A DNA stretch of 64,000 nt from Pseudo-nitzschia pungens (GCA_037355855.1 CM074767.1:2542001-2606000), one strand, 5' to 3'. Numbered from the stretch's first letter, positions 10,266 to 21,278 are shown. Notes: generated by a model from the letters alone, not told the origin. Made by a program: numbers and translations.

Positions 10266-11508
10266 ATGTCGCCAGTGTCGTCGCCACTGATGCTTGTATT
10301 GTTTGTGCCACTTATACCAATTGTGGTCAATACCAATTTTGAATACAGAGCAGATGCATTCTCGTTGCTTTCATCGAGATCGCAGAACCATGGATTCAAC
10401 AGAGCAAAACCACTTTTTGCTGCGAAGGGTTTTGGCGGAGGCGGTGGTTTTGGAGGTGGCGGCACAAAAAAGAAAAACAAGAAACAAAGCGCAAAACGGA
10501 AGGGGAATCGATTGGCCGACTCGCTTGCAGATCGACCGGGTAAGGCTGCAACGAAAAAGGGGCAAACATATGTGAAATCCGAACAAGATGCCTTGCTCGA
10601 GGAGTTGGCAGCCAAATCCTCTCGAACATGCATTGGAAAGGCAGTCAACGAAGCCAAGCACGCCTTGCACGCTGTGGGAGACCAAGAAGAGGTTGATCCT
10701 TTTTGGGATCTAATGCCATCGCTCATATCGTCGAGATTTCCAAATAGTTCAGGATTCTCAGCTGGAACGCGTTGCCGGGATGGTGAAACACGCTCTTCAT
10801 CCAGACAAACAGTCGTTGTTGGATCCATCCATCATCGAGGACGAATGGCGGCCGCACGAAGAAATTCACGCGTACATGCCAGGCTTGGGAGAGACGAAAC
10901 CCTTCTGGGATCCCAACGAACTTTCGATTTGCAAACAATTGAGCGACAACTATGAGACTATTTGCAATGAATACCAGGCGCTTTTGCAGGACCGAAAGGA
11001 TCGATTTCAATCTGTAACCAGTATGAATTACGAGAGTGGATGGAAGACATTGGTTCTCTTTTACAATGGTCATCGGATCCCGGACTTCCCGTATCATTTG
11101 TGCCCCAAAACGACGGAACTCATGGAAAGCCTACCGCTGGCTGGAAGAATCGCTGGTTTCAACAGGCAACAACCTCAAAGTGGAATTCCTCTCCACTCGG
11201 ATGGAAACAATATGTGGCTCACGTTGCAGATGGGAATAAAGGTTCCAGAGGGAGAAAAGGCCCGGATCAGAGTTGGACCCGAAACCAAGCGATGGAAGGA
11301 AGGGGAGTGTATTCTGTACGATACAACGTACGAACACGAAACATTCAACGAATCAGAAACAGAGGAGAGAGTGGTGTTGCACATCGACTTTTTCAATACA
11401 CTTCAGATGACACCTGTGGAGATCGAAGTGATGCGCTACATTTACAGTCTGAGAGAAGAATTCATGAAAGCCGAGGGAGTGTCCAAAGTAGGCAATCAGA
11501 TCTTGTAA
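10266..11508 (+). CDS. Aspartyl/asparaginyl beta-hydroxylase-like protein (needs intron or frame correction)
   Basis: A 2-oxoglutarate/Fe(II) oxygenase-type protein. ATG 10266 gives a signal peptide (LMLVLFVPLIPIVVN) followed by ADAFS, a plastid-type cleavage motif, then a Gly/Lys-rich linker. The catalytic part lies in a second frame from about 10753 and resembles the Asp/Asn hydroxylase fold: RPHEEIHAYMPGLG, KTLVLFYNGHR, HSDGNN (His at 11194, Asp at 11200), RIRVGPETKRWKEGECILYD and YEHETFN (second His at about 11335), then a conserved Arg. The two frames join in two ways: a 61-nt GT-AG intron (10692-10752), or one extra base near 10748-10749, which preserves DPFWDLMPSLISSRFPN as coding. I favour the latter. 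Substrate unknown. The stop is at 11506-11508. Confidence 0.7.
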
Positions 11509-11815
11509 TGAAATTAAAAGATTGAATAGCACAGAATGTCTACGTGAATAGCTAAAATATTACAGGCCTGGTGTTGCCTGCATTTGCTTCGCTTCACCAT
11601 TACATTTCATTAATTTTAGAGCATCTCCCCCATCTATTGTTGATTGGAATTTCATCCCCAGACAAGCAGTTTTCGAGAAGTAGCTTTCGGTGACACGAGA
11701 TGAATTAAACAAACACACAAACCAAAACATTGCATTCAACAAACTTTAACTTTTCATACACCAAGAGCAACATCAACCACCATTTTTGAAGCGCGCAATA
11801 TTAGTCTTCACTCGT

Positions 11816-13786
11816 TCATTCTTCTTTGGTGGCCTGAGAGACCCGCAGCGCTGTCATTCTGTTCAATCCAGCATCCTCTAATGTAGTCGTGACGTTGTCG
11901 CCTTCCCATGCAAATGTTTGCTTTCCATTAAGGGTGGTAAGAACAACGGTTTCGCGCTCGATTTCAAACATTGCGTCTACCCAATTGAAGAGAACGGTAA
12001 GCGGTTGATCCGACGAAAATCCACGCTGGCTTGTTCGACCGTCGGAGAACCGAAGCGCAATCTTCTTGACGTTGTTGCCTCCCTTCATATCTTCTGGCAG
12101 GGACCGTCGGAGTTCCTGGCGGCGCGCATCGATTTCTGCTTGGCGTGCGGCTTCCGCAACTTCTTTGGCTTTTCGGTCGGCCTCTTCTTGCGCTTCCTTC
12201 AGCTTGCGTTCGTTATCACTCTGAACACTGTCTATGTACCCCTCTTGGCGTTCTTTGTACAATTGAAGTTCTTTCAATTCTGTTTGCATAACTTCGTATT
12301 GCTTTCCGTGTCGCTTGCGGAGTGCGTTCATCCAGGATGCCATGGATTCTGCTTTGAGAGGTGGATTACAGTGGTGCTGTGCCAAAACTTTTGGGGCAAT
12401 CTAAAGAGCAAAAGAAAACAGGTCACAAAATAAGTTTTTTCAGGACAGACCTGGCACATATAACAACAGTTAAAACGAACAATAGATAGTTACATGCTCC
12501 TCATCTGATGATAGGAACTCGGACGAATTTTCAATAGTACTCACAACACCGCCACTGCTGGCCGGATAGACGACACATAGAACGGGTCGCTTCTCTCCTT
12601 TGGCCGAAGTCTCCTTGACCTTGAGTCGTTTGATTGCGGCTGCAGCTTCGGATGATCCAGCCTTCGATGCCCAGATAGCAAACGACCCGAAATCTTCGGT
12701 TTGCTTCTTGCGTGCCTTTCTGTTCGACGCCTTTGCAACCTCTTTGCTCAACAGGCTCTTGATCGCAACCAGAGTGTTTTCCTCGGATTCCGTGGAGCCT
12801 TTTTTGCCGCCACCGAAGAACGACAATCCTCCCTGTTCACTCTTCGGTTTTTCCGACGGAATAAAGACAAGGAGCATGCGAGCTTGCTCCCGTGCCTTTT
12901 GTAGAGCATCTTGCAGAGAACCATCCATGATCATGGTTCCTTTCGCCTTTCCACTGTCCCGAAGGTCATCAACTTCGTACGCCGTCGAGAGGTACGATCC
13001 GAAATCATCTGCCACATCGACATCGTTGCCGACCGGTGTTGCTTCGGGTTCTGGAACAGTTTCTTCCTCGGGTTCTTCTTGGGTGGTCTCCGATGGAACA
13101 CCATCGTCCTCCTCTGCCTCGGGACTTTCTTCCACCTCACTTTCCTCTTCGTCGCCACTTTCGTCTTCCTCGGGAATGGTAATGGCAGCCTTTACCATGC
13201 GTTGCACAGTTCTGACCGCCTTCTTGGTCATGGCCAGAATTTTATCGGTTATGGTGGGAACATCCCCCTCGTCATCGCTGTCGGTATCCTCGTCACTCTC
13301 ATCGGTTTCCTCCGGCTCCTCTCCTTCCAATCCTGCTTGAACCGCTCGATAGAGGGCTCCGTAGATCATGACGGACGTTTTCTTCGCCACTGCAAATCCC
13401 TTCTTGGAATATTCTACGACTACCGGAACAACCTTGGTCTTGGTCACATCCACGACTTGCTCCATTGCCGCGACGTAATCGAAGCCCGCACCCGGGGCAG
13501 ATACCGCAGTTTCCTCCTCATCGTCGCTATCTTCTTCTTCTTCCTCTTCTTCTTCCTCTTCTTCTTCCTCTTCTTCTACCTCTTCGTCGTCTTCGCCCCC
13601 ACGCAATTTCATCACCGAACACATGAGTGGCGATACTTTCAACGACCGGAGATCGCTGTTCGCAGCCGCCGCGGAGCGCGATGCCAACGATGGCGATGGC
13701 CAACTCGCATCGCGATGCCCCTGTACGATACTTGCGATGATTCCCAAAAGGAGCAACAACACAATCGGCCTCCTAGACTGAATCAT
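11816..13786 (-). CDS. UAS-UBX domain protein with N-terminal signal peptide (FAF/UBXD8-like)
   Basis: Two exons, 13786-12494 and 12400-11816, with a 93-nt GT-AG intron, encode 625 residues. Residues 1-23 are a signal peptide (PIVLLLLLGIIASIVQG) followed by a Ser/Ala-rich stretch. An acidic run lies near 65-92, a possible amphipathic segment near 115-155, and further acidic linkers follow. Residues about 286-425 form a thioredoxin-like UAS domain (ALQKAREQARMLLVFIPS). A Lys/Glu-rich coiled coil (455-530) precedes a C-terminal UBX domain (540-622; VKKIALRFSDGRTSQRGF, LFNWVDAMFEIE). UAS-UBX proteins of the FAF1/UBXD8 type recruit Cdc48/p97. A UBX protein with a signal peptide suggests transport to the ER or the periplastidal compartment, where diatoms run an ERAD-derived import machine. 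The residue after the predicted cleavage is not aromatic, as in periplastidal proteins. The start at 13786 is chosen because it begins the signal peptide. Confidence 0.82.
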
Positions 13787-14465
13787 CTTGAACCAAAGCG
13801 CGGGAGGAAAGAATACCAAGCAAGCAGGGATGCTATTACTATTTTTTATTGAATGCGTCTCTGTTTGTTTGCAACAAATGTGTGGGATACCAGGTAGCGC
13901 CCTCTCCAGGCATGCGAATTGGACGTTCCCTTCGTTGCTTTGTCGAAAGCATTTCTGAAACCTCGACACATTAATTTACCGGTAGAGTACGGTATGGGGG
14001 CAAACACAAACGCCGTGACTAAGATTAGGGAAATACAGTAGACGGGGTGAGTTACAACATGGTAAGTTAGGCCTCGGTTTTTTAAAATCTCGAGATCTCT
14101 TCAAGGATACCAATCAAAACACGACACGCGCGTAGAAGCGAAAAAAGTAGCTGGTAGTCAAATGAGTCGGAACAAACAATGGTACGACTGAACGAATCAA
14201 TGAATCATCGGCGATGGGGAAGAAAACAATGCACGATTTTCATTCAGACTTCCGCGACTTCACCTCCCGCCTGTTCTTGTGTTCCGTTGTTCCTCTGCAG
14301 TAAGGTTTACCTAAGTTACCGGTAAGGCTTACCAGTAATAGTACAGTACCAGGTAAGATACAGTATTACCCTTCGTTGCACTCCGCAGAGTTGTCCATCA
14401 TCGAAAGGAATGAACTCTTGCTTCTATATAAATGGCATGTCGAGGGGCTTCCATACCTAGCAACG
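13787..14465. other. Divergent intergenic region, no gene seen
   Basis: It separates the UAS-UBX gene (minus) from the SAM-domain gene (plus). Positions 13980-14060 and 14300-14370 hold TAAGATTAG, GGTAAG and TACCGGTAAG words of the dispersed intergenic type. Both promoters must lie here; no core element was recognised. Confidence 0.5.
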
Positions 14466-15347
14466 ATGACGACACCAGATGCCATGATCACCGGTCGCTA
14501 TCGGAAAATGCCCGATGGAACCGGAAACAATGACCTTTTGTCGGACTACCACACCTGGGACTCGGATCAACTCGGCGTGTATTTTCGAAAGCGCGGTCTC
14601 GGCCACTACAGCGAGGCTTTGCGGAAACACAAAATCACCGGTCAGCTCGCTCCCCTCTTGTGCGACGCTGACCTCAAGGAGATGGGCGTCGACGTGGTGG
14701 GAGACCGACTCATGTTCAAGCACTATCTCAAGGACTTGTCGCGGCGCGAACGCTACAACAAACGAATCGAAGCTATTTGGGAGGGACAGGAACGGATCTT
14801 TTTTTCGGAATGCGACAAGCACTGTTTTACCTGCAACGGATTTTGCCCGGTGGATCCCAGCACTTGTGAGTGTGTCATCGATACCGAGTCGAACGGGGCC
14901 GAACATGCGGGAACGACCGTGGTTGCTATTGCTTGCACGGCAGAAACAAGACTGTTCGGTGCCGCAAACTAACGATTGGTTTCTTTCCATCCCGCGCTCA
15001 TCTCCGTGGACCTGCCAGACAAACTGACCGCTAACCACCTAAAGGTGAAAAAGGTTCAGCCCGTCCGGTGTGGACCCGTCAGACTCTTTTGCTTCGGGGC
15101 GTCGTACGTCAGCAAAAACATTGATTTGTCCAAGGTGGACGACGTGGACGTTATGGGGATCCCGGCCCCCTGCTTTCATCGCACCTGTTGCTGCGCGAAC
15201 GGAAAAGATTTGATCGAGGTCGAGAGTCGGTTCGACACGAAGAGCGGTGGTAAACTATTCCTGGTGTTGGAGGAAGGTCAGGGAGAAGGGGTGGCCAACA
15301 TGATTCTGAACCAAGTCGAAGAGTCGCAAAAGATGGAGCGGAGTTGA
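14466..15347 (+). CDS. SAM (sterile alpha motif) domain protein with Cys-rich C-terminal domain
   Basis: Two exons, 14466-14865 and 15019-15347, encode 242 residues. The 153-nt intron has donor GTGAGTG, a CTAAC branch-like motif and acceptor CTGCCAG. Joining gives DPSTYKLTANHLKVKK, a smooth continuation across the junction, while read-through meets a stop at 14970. Residues about 35-100 form a SAM domain (LGVYFRKRGLGHYSEALRKH, LKEMGVDVVGDRLMFKHYL). These domains usually mediate protein-protein or RNA binding. The C-terminal half (VRCGPVRLFCFGASYVSKNI, PAPCFHRTCCCANGKDLIEV) looks like a compact beta-rich domain I cannot name. A longer open frame begins upstream at TTG 14376 but lacks an ATG, so 14466 is used. 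No targeting signal is evident. Confidence 0.78.
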
Positions 15348-15805
15348 GGGCGAAGAGGGGAGTTACTGGAATATCTCGAGTGTAGCCGAGGGACAAATCG
15401 GTGAAAATGCGAAGGGAACAGAAGTCTAGGATGTCCTTTGGATTCAATCCAAACACTAGTGTAGCGCAATACACCGCGACAATATATCGCTCTCGTTGAC
15501 TCGTCGGTTGTACTCTCAAAAAGGCTCAAACGCACTTGACAATGTTCCAGCAGATTGACAAATAGCGGCGAGAGCTAGGACAGCAGAATCAGCATCAAAC
15601 GTCAAATGCCGGAATGATCAAAAATCGTTGTCGCCTCTGTCTACCGGTACACGTACTTCTATTGCTATTAAAATATCTCATGGGTAATATCGATCGGCAC
15701 AAATCCAAACTTGTGATCAAGTGCCATTGCAAGCAAAAACAACATGTACAAAAAGTGAAGACAGTTTCATGTTATTCTCGTTTCCCAGTTTTCATTATTT
15801 TCCCT

Positions 15806-16279
15806 TCATGAGTTCGTGTCGTCTTCCGCTATCAATTTCATGCGCTCTTTCATGGCTTCGGGGAGGCGCTCTGTATCGTAGATTTCTTGTGCCCACTCGG
15901 GGTGCTCCTCCAATATGTCCACCAAACGGTCGGCCTCATCGGTATCGGTTGCGATCGACTTGTCGCTCGTCAGTGGTATGCTTTTGACATAGCCCGGCTG
16001 GTTGTGTTTGGCGGCAAAAATGGCGTCTCCGATCCAGGAATCACCACTGGGACCCACGTGCAAGTAGAGTTTCTTTTCGATGGGTATTTTGGACGCGGTG
16101 ACTGCCGGAATTTTGGTTGTGGTTGCAAAGGAAAGCGCGCCGCGGTTCCCGGTTGTTGCGTGGTTCAGTGATGATCCGATTGGAGTTTGGGTCGCCATCA
16201 ACGATCGTTTCAAGCACGATCTTTGTGTTGCCGGCGTCGTTAGCACTTGCAATCTTCGCATTCCACCTGCCCTCATCAT
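15806..16279 (-). CDS. Unknown protein, possibly mitochondrial (157 residues)
   Basis: The first ATG of the minus-strand frame is at 16279 and the frame closes at 15806. The N-terminal 60 residues are rich in Arg, Ser, Thr and Ala with almost no acidic residues (MMRAGGMRRLQVLTTPATQR), typical of a mitochondrial presequence. The rest is a compact domain: EKKLYLHVGPSGDSWIGDAI, FAAKHNQPGYVKSIPL, then VDILEEHPEWAQEIYDTERL and PEAMKERMKLIAED. I do not recognise the family. It lies tail-to-tail with the SAM-domain gene, 458 bp apart. Coding status is supported by composition and the clean targeting-like N-terminus. The function is open. Confidence 0.6.
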   Translation of the reverse strand: MMRAGGMRRLQVLTTPATQRSCLKRSLMATQTPIGSSLNHATTGNRGALSFATTTKIPAVTASKIPIEKKLYLHVGPSGDSWIGDAIFAAKHNQPGYVKSIPLTSDKSIATDTDEADRLVDILEEHPEWAQEIYDTERLPEAMKERMKLIAEDDTNS

Positions 16280-16913
16280 TAGCAAACAGCGAGCAGGCAG
16301 GGAAAATGACACGACATTGGTTTTGTTCGGTTTGAGGCTCGCTCGAACGATACACAAGGGATTTGGTCAGAGTCCCTTGGTTTGACGTTTGACCCTCCTT
16401 CATCGAACGAGCGAAAACAGGAGATGGGGTAAAAAAGCTTCGAACCCATTTCCAAAAAATTCCGTGTATGTACGTACCGGTACTACGTACGGTAGGCTTT
16501 GTTTGCGTTAACTTCCGTTGCGTACACGTACAGTAGATAGGTACAAAAAATAATGACCCGCGAAGCTATCATCAATCATTAATCATTACGTAATCATTTT
16601 AAAAGTAACGTAAGCAGTAAGCAATGGGTTAATCGTAAGTTACCGTACGACGAACCTAATGCCATTACATTAAACGGGTAAGATACGGTTACCTGTAAAC
16701 CTGTCTGTCAGCCAACAACAAATTCTTAGTCCCCCATTCCAATTCAAGACCAATAACCGATACCATATTTAGTTTGCCGATGGGGGCGTGGTTTGGTGAC
16801 ACGAAGATCATTGCTTTCTTACCGTACAGAAGTTGTAACCACTGCCTTTTCGAAAGAGAAAAGTGAAAATCACCGGTCAGAGGGACAACGGAATCCGTTG
16901 CTTGCATATCAAG
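16280..16913. other. Divergent intergenic region, no gene seen
   Basis: It lies between the unknown minus-strand gene and the TMEM164-like gene. Positions 16460-16690 are packed with GTACGTACCGGTAC-type words and TAAGTTACCGTA/GGTAAGATACGG words. No coding frame is supported. Confidence 0.5.
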
Positions 16914-17865
16914 ATGGCATCCATAGTGAATTCTGTTGCAGATTTTCTGTACGGCCTGAACCCGTCTCTGTGCCAGACTCCCCCGCGAGGGTTGGACGAC
17001 GAATTCTGCTACATGGGACCGGACGGGACAGAAGTGGGCGCTGTTCTTTGCAAGGAGATCAGTTACGAAGAAATCCACGGCTGTTGGCAGTTGGATGATC
17101 AAACCCGAGAGGCATGCGACGGAAGGGATCGTCGGAGGAATCGTTTGCGCCTTGGTGCTGACCTGGCTCGTTTCCAAGTTGCGTGCCATTTCTCCCCCGA
17201 CGATGAAGATTCGACACCCCAAGGGATCCAGGGCGTTGTCTCTGTTTTGCCTCGGGATGATATGCTACTACAAGCAAGCTGGGTACAAGAACAAGATATT
17301 CTGGTTGGTGATGCCGTGCAACATGCAATGGATACTTGCATTCTTGCAATGCTTCGTGGTTCCAGAATCCTACAGCTTTTTGCAGTTTTCGATGTTGCAG
17401 TTGCGGTTGTCCTACCTGATGTCCGTCGTGATTGCCATTGTCACGCCCGAGACGGACGACTGTACTCTACCCGGGGAATTCGAATTCTATTGGTTCAACC
17501 ATTTCGTGTTGCTGATGCTTCCTTTTGCGTACATAATGAACGGAAGTGTTTCCTGCTATCCTTCGAAAAATGCACAATGCTCGACGTTGGGCTACAATGC
17601 CTATTGGTGGTTATTTTCTTGCATTGTATTTTTCCTATTCTATTTCGGTCCGGTGACCCTGATGGCTATTTCCGTAGGGCTGAACCTGAATTTCATGCTT
17701 CATCCTCCACACGACCACTTTCTGCTGAAAGGAGAGAGCTTTCGATTGGTTGCAACAGCTTCATTAGGATCGCTGTACACTGTGTCCAGACTAATTTGTC
17801 TGAAGGTGGAGAAAACATTGGCGGGCGAAAACAACATAAAAAAGTCTGAAGATAAGCAAGACTGA
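16914..17865 (+). CDS. TMEM164-like multipass membrane protein (one frame break)
   Basis: ATG 16914 opens MASIVNSVADFLYGLNPSLC, which resembles the N-terminus of TMEM164. The frame must shift by one base near 17095-17105 to continue as TEGIVGGIVCALVLTWLVSK and the rest, ending at 17865. Dropping one base from the AAACCC run (17101-17106) joins them smoothly, and no plausible intron was found. About six or seven hydrophobic segments follow. Key family residues are visible: Cys at about 17317 in LVMPCNMQW, PETDDC.LP, and His at about 17500 in FYWFNHFVLL. Human TMEM164 is reported as an acyltransferase acting on ether phospholipids with a catalytic Cys. The same activity here is inferred. About 316 residues after correction. 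Confidence 0.7.
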
Positions 17866-18352
17866 GGAAATCCACACCATTCCAAATTGATTCAGCGCTT
17901 GAATTCCAGTTGACTGTTAAACTAGAATACTGAATCCCTCATCTTGGATTGCATTGTCCTGAATAGAAGTCGAATATAGCAAGGAAGTTGTTGTGGTTTG
18001 ACAGAAGTTTTTCTCAGCAGCAATGCCTCCATCAGATTATATTATTGCAAACGGAATTTCGCTCTTGCTCCCTATCTTATCTTACATATACACGGGTAGT
18101 TTTAATGGATTGTTTTGTTTTTAAAGTGCTGATGATCAAAGATACACGAGATGGAGGAAAGAATGTATTCTTTCAAACTTCGCAAATTTAACTTCATATC
18201 TATCTATTAAATTCGAAGTATTTGTGCGTTTAATACTGTCATATACCATTGAGTGCGAACAAAGATGGCTCCTTCCTACTGAGCTTCATTGCATGCTCGT
18301 ATTCCATTGATTTAGTCGCATTTTAGGCTTTCCTCCGTAACAACCATCTGTT

Positions 18353-19303
18353 CTACGATCCTCCACCAACGTAGGCCTCATCGAGGGGTCCAGAGTCTCC
18401 AATCGCCAATTCTTTTCCAGAGTCGGCCCCAAAGAGAGCAGTATACTCGGACATGAGTGCACCAAATGCGTTCTGTTTGTACTTGGTGTCGTATACGTAC
18501 TGTGAGTTGATTGGGGCTCCCGGTCGGTGCTCGTGCTCGGTTTCTTGGGTCCAGTCCAACCAGTAGTAAGCAGCCTTTTCTCGTGCTGCGACGACCACAT
18601 CTACGTTTCCTTCAGTCAAGGGCATGTCGAGAGAGGTGTACAACGGGCCCCGGGTCAACAAATCGAGCTCCGTGGGTGCAACATCACAGGGAACGGCGCC
18701 TTCCAAAGGAAGAGATGAAAGAAACTCTTTGACTTCTTCGGTTCCAAACTTCTTGTCATAATCCATTCGAGCCCCGGAGTATTCAAAGGACTTTCGACCA
18801 AGTTCGTCCGGTCCAGGGTACGATCCATCGGGTCTTCTCATTTCATAGGCACCATAGGCACGTGGTCGGAAATCGATCGTAAGTCTCATTTTATCGCCAC
18901 CTACAATGACGCATCTCGACACCAAATGTGGGACGTCGTTCAAGGGACCATTGAAAACTTTGCAGGGACGACATCTTCGAATCAACGCATAGAGAGGATA
19001 GCCACGCAACATTCGATGGGCCTGCTGCATCGCGAGCGTCAAGGGTTACCGGGCAAGAATCCACCACGACTTCGCTTGCCGTTCCATGTGAAGTCGGGCT
19101 TGGGCTCCAGATCGGAAATGGTGCTCTTAATCTTTCGAATGATGTTTTCCTGAGAATGTAGACAAGGTGGCAATTGCCTCGGCTGGTGTCACATGCAATC
19201 TGGTTGAAAAGGATCGCGAAGTGGCAGGCGATTGCGGCAAGGCCTGGAAGCCGCTTACAGTAGTTGCCACCTGTAGCAGAAACGCTAGTCGTGCGATCAT
19301 CAT
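18353..19303 (-). CDS. Ferredoxin-dependent bilin reductase/RCCR-like protein, plastid-targeted, two frame breaks
   Basis: ATG 19303 begins a signal peptide (IARLAFLLQVATTVSG) with FQALP after the predicted cut, a plastid-type presequence. The frame breaks near 19148 (GGAAAA run), continues one frame over as ENIIRKIKSTISDLEPKPDF to about 19045, then breaks back at a CCC run and continues to the stop at 18353. The main domain has LNDVPHLVSRCVIVGGDKMR, LTIDFRPRAYGAYEM, then LYTSLDMPLTEGNVDVVVAA and NSQYVYDTKYKQNAFG with FGADSGKEL. Order and spacing recall HY2/PebA/RCCR proteins, which reduce linear tetrapyrroles. I place it in that superfamily with modest confidence. A splicing explanation (43-nt intron for the first break) is possible but unusually short. 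Two compensating one-base indels are simpler. Confidence 0.5.
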
Positions 19304-20438
19304 GATGATTTTTGATTCCAGGTCCTTCTGATGTATCTGGTGTGGTATTCAACTGCGGGGTTTGGTTGTCGAGGAATGAGAATAATACGCAGTGCTCGTA
19401 TCTTTTTCTCGGTATGCTGTAAGATTATTACGACGATTTTAAGTTGCTGAATAGTGGTAAGATTTACGGTACAGTAAGTTACAGCGATTCGGTACAAAAC
19501 AACGGGGATGACGCCTACGTGTCGGAGGCACCCGCTGAATTTTAAATTTCCATTTTCCACCGAACACGTACGCTGTACGTTAAATAATATACTGAGTTAG
19601 CTTCATTTTAAGAATGCCGAGTACGTACGTACGTACGTACGAGTTGGTATTCATACTAGAGGGGTTCTAAGGTACGAACCTGTTACATCCGTTTTCATTT
19701 TTTTCAAGAAGCTTCTTGTTCTCTCAAAACTTGGAGCACAGAAAATACACATGCTGATGCTATTTTTGAAACAATTCAGAATAATTATGTGAAATTATGA
19801 ACAACAGCAGGTGCTCACTGTGCCAAGATGTACGTTATTGATGACTAATAGTGGGTGGTAGTAGTAGTAAAATGTTGCTGTATTGTTGTAAGAACAATAC
19901 TACATGGTGATACTATGGAATACTATTAGGACCTACTACTAGTAGTACTACGTCCGTGCTGCTTGGAAAATGCAATCAAATGAGACTTTGCCATTTACTG
20001 CATGCAACAAAGGAGGACACTCTCTCTGCTGATAGTACTGGTGAAGAGATGACAAGCTTTTGTGATTGCTGCTTGTACTACAAGTAGTAGTCTTCAATAG
20101 TACTTCAATTTGTCACTTGGCTTAAATATCAACCAATAGCAATGACAATCCCAACCCCCAATTTTTATTTGCAAAATTCATATGATTAGAAAATAGCAGA
20201 AATGAATCTGAAATGAGCTACAGAGACAATTTGGTTTTGGCTTCAATCATCGGTGGGTAACTGAACTTTTCTATTCCCAAGATCATTTCTGGCACAACAG
20301 TAAAAAGGCAGTAGAAAGTCAGACTAGAGTGGTAGTACTAGTAGTAGTAGAAGTTGTTATTGTAGTAGTACACCTTCACAACCACCACCACTTCGCAAAA
20401 TCAAATATTACTAGCTCGGATGAAACTCACTCAAATAA
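19304..20438. other. Intergenic, microsatellite-rich, no gene seen
   Basis: This holds a (GTAC)n-like tract at 19618-19642, scattered TAGTAGTAC/ACTACTAGTAG tracts (19850-20110, 20330-20375), and short frames only. Nothing coding is supported. Confidence 0.55.
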
Positions 20439-20462
20439 CGTCCGAAAACTGTTTTGCGACCC
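20439..20462 (+). repeat. Left terminal inverted repeat
   Basis: CGTCCGAAAACTGTTTT followed by GCGACCC; matches the reverse complement of 26546-26569 with one mismatch. Confidence 0.7.
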
Positions 20463-20849
20463 ATCGCGACCAATCGCGACCAGATCGCGACCCAATCGCG
20501 ACTTGTCTAAAAAAAATTCGACCCCAATTTTTTATTTCACAACCTCTTTTCCATTATTCTCAACTTTTTTCCATTATTCTCAACCACATTTCTCCCTTTT
20601 CTCAACTCCCCCAACGTTTCGACGAAAATGTTCTGTTCTAGACCCTGACATTCAGTCCCTCTTCACATTTTCATTCCATTTTACACATTTGACACACTTG
20701 ACTCAACACAACAAATAATTTTTAATCCAATTTACTTCAATCACACCAAAGTATTACGTCGTGCACCTTTGTGAACTTTTTTTTTCAGTGGTGTCACATC
20801 ACATACCGGTACCCCAGCTAAGAATCGCATCACAAAAACACACACCACC

Positions 20850-21278
20850 ATGCTGAAAGCTTCCTCCGACCCAAGGCACTTTGCCAATGATCCCAGAATA
20901 CCCAAGACATTCCATTGTCGCAACTGCATTGCCTCCGGAAGAAGAAGAAAATCAAAATCTTTCAAGGGATACAAACAAGAATCAAGCTACAATTTCACCT
21001 ATCGATATGTATCTCAAGGGCTCTCAAAGCATCTTTATTTCAACAGTGATTGCCGAACTTATTATCGTGTTAACAATCTTATGGATTTCATTTCTTCCGT
21101 GAAAGAAGAAGTCACCCTTCCTTCGGTTCAACACACACCATCACAGCAAGCAGCAGCAACGCATCCGCAGCAGCAACAACGCGCCGATGATACAGGGGGG
21201 GGCGGGACAGCAAGCAGCAACCAACGCGTCGATAATACAGGGGGGGACAGCAAGCAGATAGAGGTGCTGAGTGAATGA
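20850..21278 (+). CDS. Open frame of unknown function inside the large element
   Basis: ATG 20850 sits in a good context (CACCACCATG). It opens about 95 residues of ordinary composition (MLKASSDPRHFANDPRIPKT, FHCRNCIASGRRRKSK, LYFNSDCRTYYRVN, DFISSVKEE) before running into the minisatellite (SQQAAATHPQQQQ) and stopping at 21278. A CxxC pair and a basic patch recall a nucleic-acid-binding end of a transposon protein, but no family is recognised. It may be a captured exon or a truncated element gene. The 3' part is clearly repeat-derived. Confidence 0.3.
   Translation: MLKASSDPRHFANDPRIPKTFHCRNCIASGRRRKSKSFKGYKQESSYNFTYRYVSQGLSKHLYFNSDCRTYYRVNNLMDFISSVKEEVTLPSVQHTPSQQAAATHPQQQQRADDTGGGGTASSNQRVDNTGGDSKQIEVLSE

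Noticed and set aside
12911..13852. 313-residue plus-strand frame opposite the UAS-UBX gene
   Set aside because: Mirror of the Glu/Asp-rich coding strand, giving runs of Phe/Leu; no domain.
18891..19352. 153-residue minus-strand frame overlapping the bilin-reductase-like gene
   Set aside because: No motif continuity; the other two frames give the signal peptide and the conserved domain.
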